A DNA stretch of 64,000 nt, taken from the NCBI GenBank assembly GCA_029948255.1, contig JALIZF010001250.1:62001-126000 (forward strand), written 5' to 3'. The position numbers were made by a program, and so were the translations under genes. Below, piece after piece: positions 12,253-24,700 of this stretch. The notes under the pieces were generated by a model. It was not told the DNA's origin, ran no database searches, and saw only the letters and a list, made by a program, of their open reading frames with translations. The stretch is from Telmatactis stephensoni. Lineage: Eukaryota > Cnidaria > Anthozoa > Actiniaria > Isophelliidae. Each line of letters starts with the position of its first letter. Position 1 is the first letter of the stretch.

Positions 12253-12638
12253 AGACTTTCCTCTAAAATGGCGGCAGAATCAGGGTTTTTTTTTCTTTTT
12301 TCAATCTTAAAAACGTAATGATCCCTGAAATATTAAAGAGTATATCTCACTTAGAAACTGTGCAAAAATTTGGAAAATTCAAGTGAAAATCCTTAGAGAT
12401 ATAAAGTTTTGAAAAATTTGCTAATTTTACAGACAAATGTATGTCTGAGTATAGCATATACCTCCAGTCATTTTCTGAAAAAATTCACAATTTGAAAATT
12501 TCATATCTCTGCAGATTTTCATTGAATTTTTGCACAGTTACTAAGTGAAACATGCTTTTTAGTATTTTAGGGATCATTATGTCATCGGTTGAGAAAAAAA
12601 TTATACAAATGAGCGGTGGCCATTTTGAAGAAAGGTCT
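12253..12638. mobile_element. Palindromic MITE, about 385 bp
   Basis: Outer ends agactttcctctaaaatggc and gccattttgaagaaaggtct are inverted. Inner arms 12313-12400 and 12504-12582 are about 80-base inverted repeats (aatgatccct..., ...agggatcatt). No ORF. Confidence 0.75.
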
Positions 12639-13694
12639 ATTAAATAACATGAATTAGAAGCTATACTAGTGACAAATACTAAGATTGGAGAAAGGGCAAC
12701 TATATACAGTTATAACTAATTATATGCCCTTATTCTACAATAGTAAATTTATAAAATTACAAATATAAGAAAATGCATGTAAACTGATGAGATAAGAACA
12801 TGTAAGAACGTGGTGAGCTGCAAGCACATATTGCGCGCTAAATATAGTGGGCACGTTTAGTAAACGCGACGAAATGTGAAGAGGGCATCGAGCGCGTTGA
12901 CAAATAATGTTTCCACGATAGACTATATGGTCTCTTGGTTTAAAATAACCGTTGACATCGACGACGTACGTTCTGAAGAGGAAGTGAAACCAGGTAAAAA
13001 TGGCGTCCAATGTAGTATCGTGGTAGTGACGATATTTGTCATCTCACGTCACGCTGTAAAGCGTTGTCACGTCAGTTTATCAACTAATCTTTTCTTTTCT
13101 TTCTTTTGCCGCAAGCTAAGAAATCCTAATCGTAACATTTCATGAAATCGATTTAATTTCGAAAATTTATCTCATATGTTTTACACTACCATCAGTGGCG
13201 CATAGGACATCCTAGTCTACAAGTATTCTATTTATAAGTTCTGTCAGTTCGCTCGTTTGCATCGGTTGACCACCACAAAGAGCAAATATAGACCAACTTA
13301 TAAAGTTAATGAGAATTCTAGTCATGACAAGTTGTTTAACTAAATCTTTATTCGTTTGTTTTTATTTCATTTCCAAAATTCGATGATTGCGTTAGTTAAT
13401 TGTTTATATCAACAACTAAGGTTTTCCACAGATGTTGCAATTACCATGACAACCGCGAAGACTTCAAAAAACCAAGATCCAAAAAGCAGGTTGAAATGAT
13501 CTTGTAATTTAATCGACCTCTTTGAACGTATTACCCACAAAAGCAATTAATCAAATAATTTTTAAAATGCTTGCTCAGAAATGTTCTTGTGTGAATATAC
13601 AGGTACGTCAATACAGTTATGTACTTCTGTAAAATAGTAATAAATTATAATTAAAGGACCAAAGTTGTGTGTCGATTTTTTTGGTGGGTGGATT

Positions 13695-14250
13695 AGTTGA
13701 TGGATGGGCAGACAAATGGATGGATGGATTATGAGACGGGTGGAAGGAAGAGTGGAAGGAAGAAATAAAGGAGGGAGGGAGGAAGGGTATTGATATTTTT
13801 GTGTGGATGCATTGCATGCTTGATGGATGGACAGATGGATTGCACGAGGGATGAGTAGATGCGTTGATGGAAAGAGTGCTGGATGGTTGAAAGAAAGGAA
13901 GGAAGGAAAGGAGGAAGGAAGCCGGAAGGAAGGGAGGAAGAGAAGGAGGGAGGAAGAAGAGCACGAAGGAAGAGATGGAGGAAGGGAGGGAGAGAGGAAC
14001 ATGAGGAAGGAAGGAAGGAAGAAGAGGACGAAGGGAGGGAGGAAGGGAGGGAGGAAGGAAGGAGGGTAGGAGCGAGGGAGGGAGGGAGGGAGAGTAAAAG
14101 GACGGGAGGAAGAGAAATAAGAAGAGACAGCCTTAGGGATTGATGGATATTTGACTGATCGAGCGACGCGAGGGGAGGGGAGGGATGAGAAGATGGTAGA
14201 GAAAGGGATGATGGATGATGGATAGATAAAAGCGACTGAAGATAAATGAC
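13695..14250. repeat. Purine-rich (GGAA/GGGA)n tract
   Basis: About 550 bases made mostly of ggaaggaa, ggaggga and gatggatg. Long ORFs on both strands read Pro/Ser/Leu or Glu/Gly/Lys runs and are artefacts. A perfect hairpin follows at its right edge. Confidence 0.9.
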
Positions 14251-14343
14251 AACTGAGAGAACGTGATTGAATGAAAAAAAAATCATTCTACTTAATGAAT
14301 AGGATATGATTTTTATCCGTCATTCAATCACGTTCTCTCAGTT
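14251..14343. repeat. Perfect 24-base inverted repeat
   Basis: Arm 14251-14274 (starts aactgagagaacgtg) is the exact complement of 14320-14343, with a 45-base loop. It sits at the edge of the purine tract, 460 bases before LU gene 3. It may be a small MITE or MITE remnant. Confidence 0.85.
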
Positions 14344-14803
14344 CAACTTGCTGCTCAGTCTATCCACAGGAATCCACGTCCACCAGACTACTTATCACGC
14401 TTCACGGTATATTGATCAAGAAATTAAGTTAACACATAAACACATCAAAAGTTCGACTCAAAACCCTATATTAGTCCATGCGCTTTGTGACATCTTCGAT
14501 TCCTCACAAACTGTCTCTTGTAACAGCAATCACCCATGTTTGATGTTCGATCCGACCGCGTTGATGGTTGATTAGTAGACTAATTAAAACAGCACGGAAT
14601 TGAGTGACACTGTGGTAAGTTTTATGTAATCAGCAGCTGATTACGACAAGTCAAAAGGATTAGAATCATTACGTCAGAGAAACGCTCGAAACAGCTATGA
14701 ATTGGCGCGTTCACGGTTAAAGTTCAACCATTTCGTCGATTGCACCAGTGAATATGGAATAATATTGAATCGTGTAATGGGTTAATGTCTTGTCGTTCTA
14801 ACT

Positions 14804-16358
14804 ATGGGGCTTATGCCATATGAAGGCAAGATTGGTGTAATTATCTTGGTAATATTATACCTTTCAGTAAAAACAGGTGAGTGGATTTGCTACTAAAGAT
14901 ATAAGGGTTTACTATGTTTTTGGAGCAGTTCAATGCGGGTCGGAAGAAATGTTTTACATTCGCTTGCTTGTGATTTTCGCTCGTCAAGACTTTCAACGTT
15001 AACTGTGATGGTATGATGCAGTAGCCCTGTCGATATTGTAAATGCAATAACATTTCAACTACTTGAAGACAACTCTTAAAATTGAGAAAGAGTTAGATTG
15101 GAAAGTTTAAGAGATGAAAATAACTGCACATTGAAAATTATTGTCATAATTTTAATTACAATTGGTCTTCTTCAGGAATCTTGTTTTTGACTTCTAAAAT
15201 GCTGAATTTGATTAAAGTTACTCACCGTGTAATTTACGGTTGACCGATACATCATTCACTAGTCATTCTGAGAGACAATTAGAAATACTCGTGCAAATAC
15301 TAAATCCAAGTTTAAGTTCCGTGTTTGTAGAAAGAGGATTAAGTATGCAAGCATTGCGAAACTGCGCAATTCTGAAAGATCCGTCCATATCATGCCAGGG
15401 GAAGGAAAAAAAAGTGTTTGTATGCTGATATACTATTATATGCTTTTAACAGAAATAACATCAGTTGACAAAATTGTTCGATGGATAACCACAGACACGC
15501 GTTGTAATACCACAAAAAAAACTTCTGAACGCCATGCACTTAACAAATGAACAACTCCTCTTCTTTCTGTTTTCAGTTTGGAGTCAAATTTAAACAAAGC
15601 TAAAAGCACACACACAAAAAAGATAATTTAATTATTTCTTTTTTTGGATCGCGGATTTGACATTGTCGCAAATGTCAATATTAATTTGTTCCGTAATAAG
15701 ACATTATTACGTCATATATCGTCAGGACGTGCACAATATAGTAGCGCGCGCTAGCTTCCTAATTAAGAACTTTCTCGACAATGTAATGCTCGGCCAGCTT
15801 TTAGTTTGACCGTTGAACCCCAATGACCATCTTACTATTTTACAATACAGACGCAAGTCGTTGTCGTCTTTTCGCCTTCTCTCCCACCGATCCTTCCTTC
15901 CTTCCTTTCTTCTCATTCCTTCCCTTTTCTTTCCTTTTCTTCCTTTCCCTTTCCATTCTTTTCCTGCTCTTCCTTAATTCCTTTATTCATTCTTTATTTC
16001 CTTACTTCCTTCCTTCCTTTCTTCTATTCCCTATTCTTTCCCTCTGTTCTGTCTTTTACATGCAGTTCAAAAGGCCAATGCATCTGTTGATCATTCTGAT
16101 TTGTTATTCAATCAGGGTGTATTTCCCTTTTTCTGTTCCAGGCCAGCCTGATCTAATCAAATTGACAACAATCAACCACAATAAAAAGCTTTTGACTTGC
16201 GGGTAGAGATCCAATTTGTTCCACTTTCAAGTGATTGTCAATGGTTAATAGCATTTTAGCATTAGTGGCCGTTTGGAACACAGCTGGTAAAATTCAGAAT
16301 CAAAACTAATCGTTTCGGTAATCTCTGTTTTGGTACCGTAAATCTTCGATTTCACTAA

Positions 16359-16407
<49 letters not shown>

Positions 16408-19400
16408 AACGAGGCACCAAAAGTGCGATGTTAGGGGCTGGCTGTATCCGCAGGCTAGACCAAATTTCGCGCGCGCGATGAACATTCCCGATATACCATC
16501 ACCGATTAGAAACTATAATAGGTTTTGGTACGCTTGATAGGATATATCATTCCTCGTTTTTTATATACAGAGATCGAGATATGTTTTGTCATATACCGGC
16601 ACACACATAGAGATGAGTTTCCATCTGTTCTTTGTTTAGTTTCTTGGACGTTAAAGGATTTTTTCCAGGTACTCGAGGATAAGCCACATTGACATGTCCT
16701 CTTAGAGAGAGAATTGTTTCCGTCAATTGCAGGATAAATGCATGAAATTGTTTTTACGAAAGGGTTAGGCTCAATGAATTATCTTCGTCATGGAGTAAAG
16801 GGCGTGGCTCGTACATTCTACCCTTACCATTGTTATATAAAGTTTACCTTTATGAAATTGTGTTTTGAACCTCAAACTATCTTATTTGACCACAGTTAGT
16901 AAATTAAATTACATGGCTTACAGGTGCGAACGAGGTCTAGTTTCACAAGATTACACATATATCCTTAGATAATTATATAGTTGTTTAGATAAACCTTTTC
17001 ACAGTTTACACGATATGCACTTATGTGTTCAACCTCAAACTTTAATCAGCTGACCACAGCATAGTATAGGTACACGTGTTTTTCACTTATAATTAAGGTG
17101 AACAAGATAACGAAGTCATTTAGATTGGAAAAGTTTATAGTGCGGTTTAAAAAACAATGATTAAAAAAGTCATTAATGATTCATGAGGACGACACAACTG
17201 AAATCATACCATGGCCATGATGAGTGTCTTTATATCTGAAAAAGTTTCATTCTAATTTACATACAATTTAACCTGGATTTTCTTTGTAAAAAAGAAGAAA
17301 TTTTTGTTTTTTCTACAAAAAACATGAAATTTAGGTTGGAGTTTTGGAAGCCATTTTAAAAGCTCGCAGCATTTTAGACTTGCATAAAACACTGCTGCTC
17401 TCTTTCACGAGAAAAGGTGTTGTGAGAGATTATTTACCGCGGCGATCAGCAAGCCTTATTCTCTATTCTTCAGTCGTTACAACAAATTTACATTCACCGG
17501 CTCTTTCAATTCTTGAGAATTTTTGCTGATATCTTACCACAACTGCAAATATCTGAAAAAATTAAAAGAATATACAAAGAGGTATATATATCATGTAGTG
17601 TCTGAATGTCGGTAGTCAGTTAAAATTTAAGCAATATGTCGCGGTTGTCATTTGGTCAAAGTTCATTTGATTGTCGGTACTAGTCAGTAAATTTTAGGCC
17701 ATTTTTTGTTGGTAGCCATGTTATTTTAACGTTTGTTAACCTCATCCAGATCCTATCATATTCACTGGAAAATATTCCTTGCTATAAAAGACTGACTGTA
17801 CGTGGGAGCTGGATTTATAGAGGGTCTCCATGGAGTTAACTGTCAAACGGCCTAAATGTTAACCGTCAACCATCAAATGAGGGAAATTTCAACCGTCAAG
17901 CGCGTCAAAATTAAACAATTTAACGTCAAATACACTCTAGAACAATTTTTCTAAGTTATTTTTTCCATATGCGCATAGTTTTCAAGACGTTCTTACAATT
18001 TCATTATTTCAATATCGTTAAAATTTTACAAAAGTCATACTGAACCAAGAGACAGTTACAGTAAGAGACCATAATACTAAGAGAGCGAAACTCAGTATTG
18101 ATGTCTAGTTGTCTGTGCGATGTTCGCGGCGACTAAGGCTATTTTCAGTAATTTCGCCATAGCGCGCGCAATGAATGAACTGTATGACCGAATGTATGAC
18201 AAAATGACCGGTATGAGTATCAGAGGTCCCACTGGCTTCTGGAAAGTGTAATGAAATTTTTTAGATAACTCTTATTTCATCAATATGCATGTTTTTCTAA
18301 ATTACACAAAATTTGAAAGCATCAAGCTAATGTAAAGAGTTTATGTAGTTTTATTCTTGAAACCTGAATTTTAAGCCAAGAAAAATTCGAGAAGAGAAAA
18401 AAGATTATTAAAAAACAAAAGAAAAAGAAAAAAAAAGTTGTTGGTGCAGGTAGGATTCGAACCCACTACTCTTTAGAAATTAGGATGCTAATTTTATGCA
18501 AAATCAAACCAAAAACCAAAAAATCGGACCATGCATCCAGACAAATCGCTGAATCATCGCATGTTACGTATAGGATGGAGATTTCGGCCCCTTCCGCGCT
18601 ATCCGGTAGAACGCAGCAAGCTTCGCAGTCAAAGAGGGAGGAAACAGTCGGATCCTAGGCCATAGATGACTGAACCTTACCACTAGGCTAACTGGTCTAC
18701 TGAGGGATTTGGAGGACAAAATAACCTAGTGTATCCTTTGAATTGGCAATCTATTGTTGTGCAAATTACGCGATCCCGTGGCGCAGTTGGAAAACCCTTG
18801 AACTGTGAAACAAGTGAGCAGATTTGAGAACCGGGTTCGAAACCGGCTAGGGGGCCCATCTTTTTGTTTCTCTTTTTTTTTTCTGACTCAAAATCAAAAT
18901 TAGTTGTTAATTAAAAATTAAAAGAGAGAGAGAGAGAGAGAAAAGAGAGAAAGAAAAAGATTATGAAAGAATAAAAAAATGGTGAAAAATACGTCACCTC
19001 AGTAAAACTAAGAAACCGTAAAATAAACAGCTGAAGGTCGGGGGTTTTGATATAAAATCATAATTCACCAGCATTCCCAAAAGGTTCCTTTAGAGAGAAA
19101 TGCAACAATGTGACTGCAGTTTCTAAAGGAAAAGTACTAGTAGGCTATAAGCGGTTATTTTCTGTGGGAAGGGTACTTGGGGCCGGTTTCGTTAATTGAT
19201 TAATTCGAGACTTCGGACCACCCCAAGCAATATTATCGAAATAAAAATCTATTATTTATTACCAGAAGCGGTTAGTGACATGGGTTTCTTGTGTTAATTA
19301 TTACCTTTAACATTGATCTTTTTAAATTTTTTTCTTAGTTTCATCTATCAAATGCTATGAGTGTGAAAGCAATGGAATCCTCAACATCACGTGCGCACAG

Positions 19401-19874
19401 AACTACGTTCTCAAAGACTGTGGTTCGAATGATCAAGGACGAGTCTTCACCGCCTGTTTCTCACAAAACCACACCCTCAATTTCCCAATAATTGGAGTAA
19501 GGTTTACAGAGACAAAGGGATGTACATTTGATGGGGATTGTGACTTTATAAGAGAAATTCTGTGTTTTAACACTTCAGGGTTTACTATGGACTGTCATCT
19601 TACATGTTGTGTTGGAGATAGTTGTAACATGGGGAGCTTGGCTTCAGAAGCGGATGTCATTTCACCCACGAAGAGGTTTACAGAAACAACAGATTTGACA
19701 ATTCAGGCCATAGATCCAAGTTTTACAACAGGACAATCAACCATCAACGCCCCTCCAACCACGCCCAGTTTAGCCTCTACAAAGAATACAAAAAGCTCGG
19801 CATTTCAGCTTCGTAGTGGCCTATTTCTTTTAGTAGCAGTTGTTGTTTTATTGGCTTGTAGTGTAGATATTTGA
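14804..19874 (+). CDS. Single-domain Ly6/uPAR (LU) GPI-anchored protein, gene 3
   Basis: Two-exon model, 202 residues: 14804-14876 (signal peptide, core IGVIILVILYLSV) and 19339-19874, joined in phase 1. The second exon opens in a strong acceptor (tttttttcttag) and immediately reads SSIKCYECES, the start of an LU domain that runs to about residue 121 and ends CCVGDSCN. There are 12 cysteines, as in genes 1 and 2. A Thr/Ser/Pro-rich linker and a hydrophobic tail (LFLLVAVVVLLACSVDI) suggest a GPI signal. The whole domain sits in one exon, as in the second domains of genes 1 and 2. The exon 2 call is strong. Exon 1 is inferred from matching phase and signal-peptide character across a 4.46 kb intron, so another first exon is possible. 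Confidence 0.78.
16360..16402. repeat. (CT)n microsatellite
   Basis: Uninterrupted ct dinucleotides for about 43 bases. Confidence 0.97.
18445..18870. repeat. tRNA-like SINE segments
   Basis: At 18773-18856 the plus strand has box A-like TGGCGCAGTTGG and box B GGTTCGAAACC at about tRNA spacing, but the acceptor stem does not close. On the minus strand there is a TAGCCTAGTGG box A (near 18690) and GGTTCGAATCC (near 18460), too far apart for a tRNA. These are read as tRNA-derived repeats, not tRNA genes. Confidence 0.5.
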
Positions 19875-20644
19875 GGGAATATTATTTCATCGATATTTCA
19901 TTTAATGAAACTGTCGTTGAAAGATATATAGTAATTGTTGATCAAAGATTTATCGATAATTTATTGTGACTTAAATCTGATGCATTTATTGAAATTATAT
20001 TATCATATACTTCAAATCCAAGCGTTCAGTTGCTTCAGTTCAAAATGGCCTTGAATTAAGAACAACATTTCAGTTGTTTGAAAGACGATTAATTCAACCC
20101 CGAGGTTAAATCTAAAAAAACCATTGATTTTAACACTAATTCTCCTTCAAAATGATATTGCATGTAATTGTGTCGTCGATGTGCGCGCAATCGTTTTATC
20201 GCCTCAAAATTAAATATCGCCACTGAAGTCGCCGTTCAAATTAGCGCGGGAAAAAAATTAAATCACCCGTTTAAACAGACTTGAATTTTCTTTTCAACTT
20301 AGTATGTAATCATTAAAAATCTTGATCTAGCGTGAGTGCCGAAAGAGCTCTTATGACTGGGTAGTGGTCCAAGGATGGTCTCTTTCCGACACAAACTGCG
20401 AAGAATTACAATTAACAAGCTTCGCTTTATTCTTTTTCAATTACTGCTGGTCGGCTGAGACTGCTGACTGCAAGCGGTAACAAACCATTTCAATGCATAT
20501 ACCTCAACGTGCGAGGAGAGAGATGATCGAATGGATTTACGTGGGGAATGGACGTTTCATTCTAGCGCATCTGAGTTGTGTGCATGGGAGTGCAGGGGGC
20601 TCTCTGATCGTTTCAATTGGAATAAGATAATTGTCTATGATAGA

Positions 20645-21245
20645 TACAGTTAAACCTCTTTTTACGGACACCTCCATAATGCAGACACCTCTCTATAAAG
20701 GACAGATTTCTATGTCCCTACAGCTGGAATGTCCATACATTTCCTTATAAACTGTATAAATGAAACCTCTATAAAACAGACACCTCTCTATAATGGACAG
20801 GTCTCTATGTCCCAACAGCTGTAATTTCCATACATTTTCTTATAAATTAAACCTCTATAAAACCGAAACCTTTGTATAACGCAAGGGCGGATCCAGGGGG
20901 AGGGTCGCGGGGGTCAGGACCCCCCTGTGTTTATCAATGAATATGTCATGAATTTGCGACAGCAGTAATTTTTTTCTGTGAAAAGACTCACTTTTAACAT
21001 TCATTGAAATATCACTAAGCAATGCCAATCCTCTACCCATTCAGTTGTAAATATAATATTTTTGTTTCTAATAAAAAGTGTTAAAAATCACTAGTCTAAG
21101 CAATAATTAATGTCATATTTTCAGCGAGTTTCAATGGCTTAAGACCTTTTCGTTTGGGTTCCCTGTTTGTAAACGTCACGTGACCCCCACCTTTGAAAAA
21201 TCCTGGATCCGCCCTTGTAACGGACACTTCATTATTAGCCCTTGC
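20645..21245 (+). repeat. Dispersed repeat family D, copy 2, interrupted
   Basis: Several tandem phrases of the type acctctataaaacagacacc and ctctataatggacag (20650-20881), resuming with taacggacacttc at 21218 after an inserted element. The copies at 3812 and 31480 share this wording. Confidence 0.65.
20882..21217. mobile_element. Non-autonomous hAT-like element nested in repeat D
   Basis: Ends CAAGGGCGGATCCAGG and CCTGGATCCGCCCTTG are exact inverted repeats. Both flanks carry the direct repeat taacg (20877-20881 and 21218-21222). The 336-base interior has no transposase. The terminal motif resembles hAT ends, though five bases is shorter than the usual 8-base hAT duplication. Confidence 0.8.
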
Positions 21246-21387
21246 TCGAAGGAAATGTCTTTGCAAGTACCATGCATGAAATGTGTGTCGAAAATCTCCG
21301 CTGAACGTCTCGGAGTCCAAACCATATTCCTTCGGACCTCCTTTTCCAAGTGACTCACTAGCCAAAGCTCCTGCCAAAATTGAATAA

Positions 21388-21537
21388 TTGAAATGAAATG
21401 AAATGAAATGGAATGGAATGAAATGAGAGATTCATAGAAGAGATAGATGAGATGAGATGAGATGAGAAGAGGTGAGATGAGATGAGATGAGACGGAAGTG
21501 AAGTGAAATGAAATGAAATAAAATGGAATGGAATGAA
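21388..21537. repeat. (GAAAT/GATGA)n microsatellite before COPG
   Basis: About 150 bases of gaaatgaaatg, gatgagatgag and ggaatgg pentamers, ending some 185 bases before the COPG start codon, so at or near its promoter. Confidence 0.9.
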
Positions 21538-21720
21538 TAGTTGTTGGTGTCAGCTCGAAATAACCAGGATCGGTCGTTTGAAAAGGCATGGGGTTCCTGT
21601 GGCGTTTCTGTTCGTTCCTAGTCTCCTCTCATCATTCCAAAACGAGGCTCTGCCACGTCGCCATTACAGGATCATCAGATTTTCACCTAAAATCTTGAAA
21701 AATTGGCGAATTGAAGCAAA

Positions 21721-24700
21721 ATGCAGTACCTTAGACGTGATAAAAAGGACGAAGAAGAATGTAAGTATATCACTCTTTGTATTTATGTCGTAGCTATATA
21801 TTTATATTTTCTGGAAATTGTAGTTTTTGACAATCGGAATTTGACGTTCTTTTTCTAGCCTTGTCGAACCCCTTTCAGAACATTGACAAAGGAGTCGTTC
21901 TTCAAGAGGTTTGTGAATATTTTACCTCTCAAATTCCTTGAACAGTAAAGAATAATCTTTTCTAAGATTGTGCTGTGTTATTTCAGACAAGAGTGTTCAA
22001 TGAGACGCCCATCAACGTTAGAAAATGCATTAATATTTTGACCAGGATCTTGTACTTGACAAACCAGGTGAGCCTTTGACCGGTGAATTATTTCGTCTTA
22101 TTTGAAATACTCATTGATAAGTTGTACATGTTATTTTAGTATAATAATTTCGAAACTCCTAACTCTCTAATGTTCCTGATTTCTTATTTTTTTATTATTT
22201 TTTGACCACAGGGAACCCACCTTGGTACCAATGAAGCAACTGAAGCATTCTTTGCTATGACAAAGCTCTTCCAGTCCAAGGATGTAAGAACGTTTATGTA
22301 ATAACTGGTATATTACGTGTACTCTGATTGATAAAAAATGTTTGTGATTATAGTACACGTGTACGTATGGATGATGCCATTGAGTCGTAAACACACTTGT
22401 ATTGATTGAAAAATTTCTTGTACATTTTATCAGCTGATGCTTAGAAGAATGGTATACTTGGCTATTAAAGAACTGGCCACCATTGCCGAGGATGTTATCA
22501 TTGTTACTAGCAGGTATATATAGTATAGTATGAATTTTGTGATCAAACCTCTTTGATACATATTTCCAACGTCCTAATGTTTTATCCAACAAGGTACATA
22601 TGAAAGAAGTTAGATCTTGGCACTAAATATTATCAAAATAATAATTTTAATTTGTAATTTTTGTTTTGTTTACAGTTTGACTAAGGATATGACAGGCAAA
22701 GTAAGAATATATGTAATGTTTGGATTAGTAGTATTGATGTTTATTGTAAGTTGTAACTTTGTGTAATCATGATCTATTTTGGTTTCGTTTTCCAGGAAGA
22801 TATGTTCCGAGGTAGTGCAATAAGGGCCTTGTGCAAAATCACAGATGTAAGTGATTAACAGTACACATGATTAATATGAGGCCATTAGGGCGAAGGGCTA
22901 ATTATGGTAACAATATCAAATGAATGTTTTAAGACTTGCCATGAAGTCATATGCAGCCCAGTACCAAGGTTGTAATAATCTATTAGTACACTTGTACAAG
23001 TACAGGAGTTAAAAACATAGCCATGTATTTACATCAAAGTGGAAATTTTGTGTAGGATATTGTATAACCAACAATTACTTCTAATGTGTACTTTCAGAGT
23101 ACTATGTTGCAAGGAATTGAGAGGTACCTTAAACAAGCTATTGTGGACAAGAACCCTAGTGTGTCTAGTGCTGCTTTGGTTTCCTCACTGGTAAGGAATA
23201 CATTACAAGTCTGTCTGAATGAATGAATGGACAGATGGATGAATGAATGAATGGATGGATGGATGAGTGTCTTGTCTGTCTGAATGAGTGTTGTCTGGCT
23301 GACTGTCTGCCTCCCTCTGAATTTTATGACAAGAATGACAGATTAATTACATCAGTGATTGATAGTAAATAGATCAGACAAATTGAAAGGTGAAGAAGAG
23401 CAGTCACTTCCATCAATCTCTTCTTGATTGATCAACTGAAACTTTTTACATTGTTTTAGGCTTGTCTTTGAATGAATCATTCATACTTGAATATACAGTG
23501 AGTCATGTATATATGTATCTACTAATTCCAATTTACTGAATTAATGTTACAGCACCTACTCAAGCCAAACTATGATGTAGTCAAGAGATGGGTTAATGAA
23601 TGCCAAGAAGCAGTATCTAGTGACAACAATATGGTTCAGGTAGGATAAATAACCTTGCTACATTTATATCAAGTATACATGTATGGATGTCTGTAATAAG
23701 AGAAATTGAGCTTATTAACATATAGGAAACAACTGATGGCAGCTCGAGAAACTCATTTTTTTGCTCCTGGCATTGGAGTTTTGTTAAAATGCTGCAGTGA
23801 CTTTCAAAGGTTGTTAAAAAAGCAGATCATGTGAAGTTTAATTTCTCTAGAAAAGCACTTGTAAAATCATTGTTTTTGTTCCTTGTAGTACCATGCCCTT
23901 GGTCTTCTGTACCACATCAAGCAGAACGATAGACTGGCTGTGTCTAAGTTGATTGCTAAACACTCCAAGCATTCACTAAGGTCTCCTTATGCTGTTTGCA
24001 TGCTGGTAGGTTGAATTTTAGAATAGGGCTAAATGTAATTAAATGTATTTTTTCATAAGTTTGGGGTGGGGTGGGTGGCTTAACCTTGTAGGGGACTACA
24101 TGCCCTATTGTTTTGTCCACTGTGTATAACTTAACTATAACTTACTAAAAGGAGATCTAACTCAAAATCAGTTATAATGTTTAAGATACTTAATGGCCTT
24201 GGGCCTGATTGTTTAAGAGAATTATTCTCCTATGTTAGCGAGCACAATAGCTATAATCTACGAAATGCTGATATTAATCTTATTCTACCGGCTCCTAAGT
24301 CTAATCTTGGTAAACGCGCTTTCTCTTACAGTGGAGCAAAAAATTGGAATACTTTATCACGAGAAGTAAAAGAGTCCCAGTCTTTGTTGTCTTTTAAGAA
24401 AAAACTTCAGTAGATTATTGCATATTGTTATTATTTCTTATCTTTAGTTTTAGAGACATTATTTATTAATTATCAATTAGATTTGTAATCTTTGTCAATT
24501 AGTTTTTAGCACGGCTTGCCTGAAAACCAACTATGTTGAGACAATTACCGTGGATAAATAAAGTTAATTATTATTATTATTACTATAAAAGTTTGTTGTA
24601 TTGAATCTGTAAAAAAAAGTACTCTACTAATAATAAGTTTAGGGTAGGCTAAACTAGAGACATTGCTGGCCAGTGGTATGTGGATGTTGGGGGTAGCTCT

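Larger units (their letters stand above)
14877..19338 (+). other. Long intron of LU gene 3 and its repeats
   Basis: Holds a C/T-rich tract (15880-16060), a (CT)n microsatellite (16360-16402), tRNA-like SINE pieces (18445-18870) and a (GA)n run (about 18922-18950). I see no LU exon or other coding exon in it; the ORFs at 15823-16206 and 17344-17529 match nothing I know. Confidence 0.5.

Noticed and set aside
13562..14286. Long overlapping ORFs on both strands (Pro/Ser/Leu-rich and Glu/Gly/Lys-rich)
   Set aside because: They are translations of a GGAA/GGGA purine tract; such tracts lack stops by composition alone.
15823..16206. 127-codon Phe/Leu/Ser-rich ORF
   Set aside because: Mostly a cctt-type pyrimidine tract in an LU gene 3 intron; hydrophobic composition is a by-product.
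18773..18856. Possible tRNA gene
   Set aside because: Boxes A and B are present but the acceptor and anticodon stems do not pair; better explained as a SINE head.
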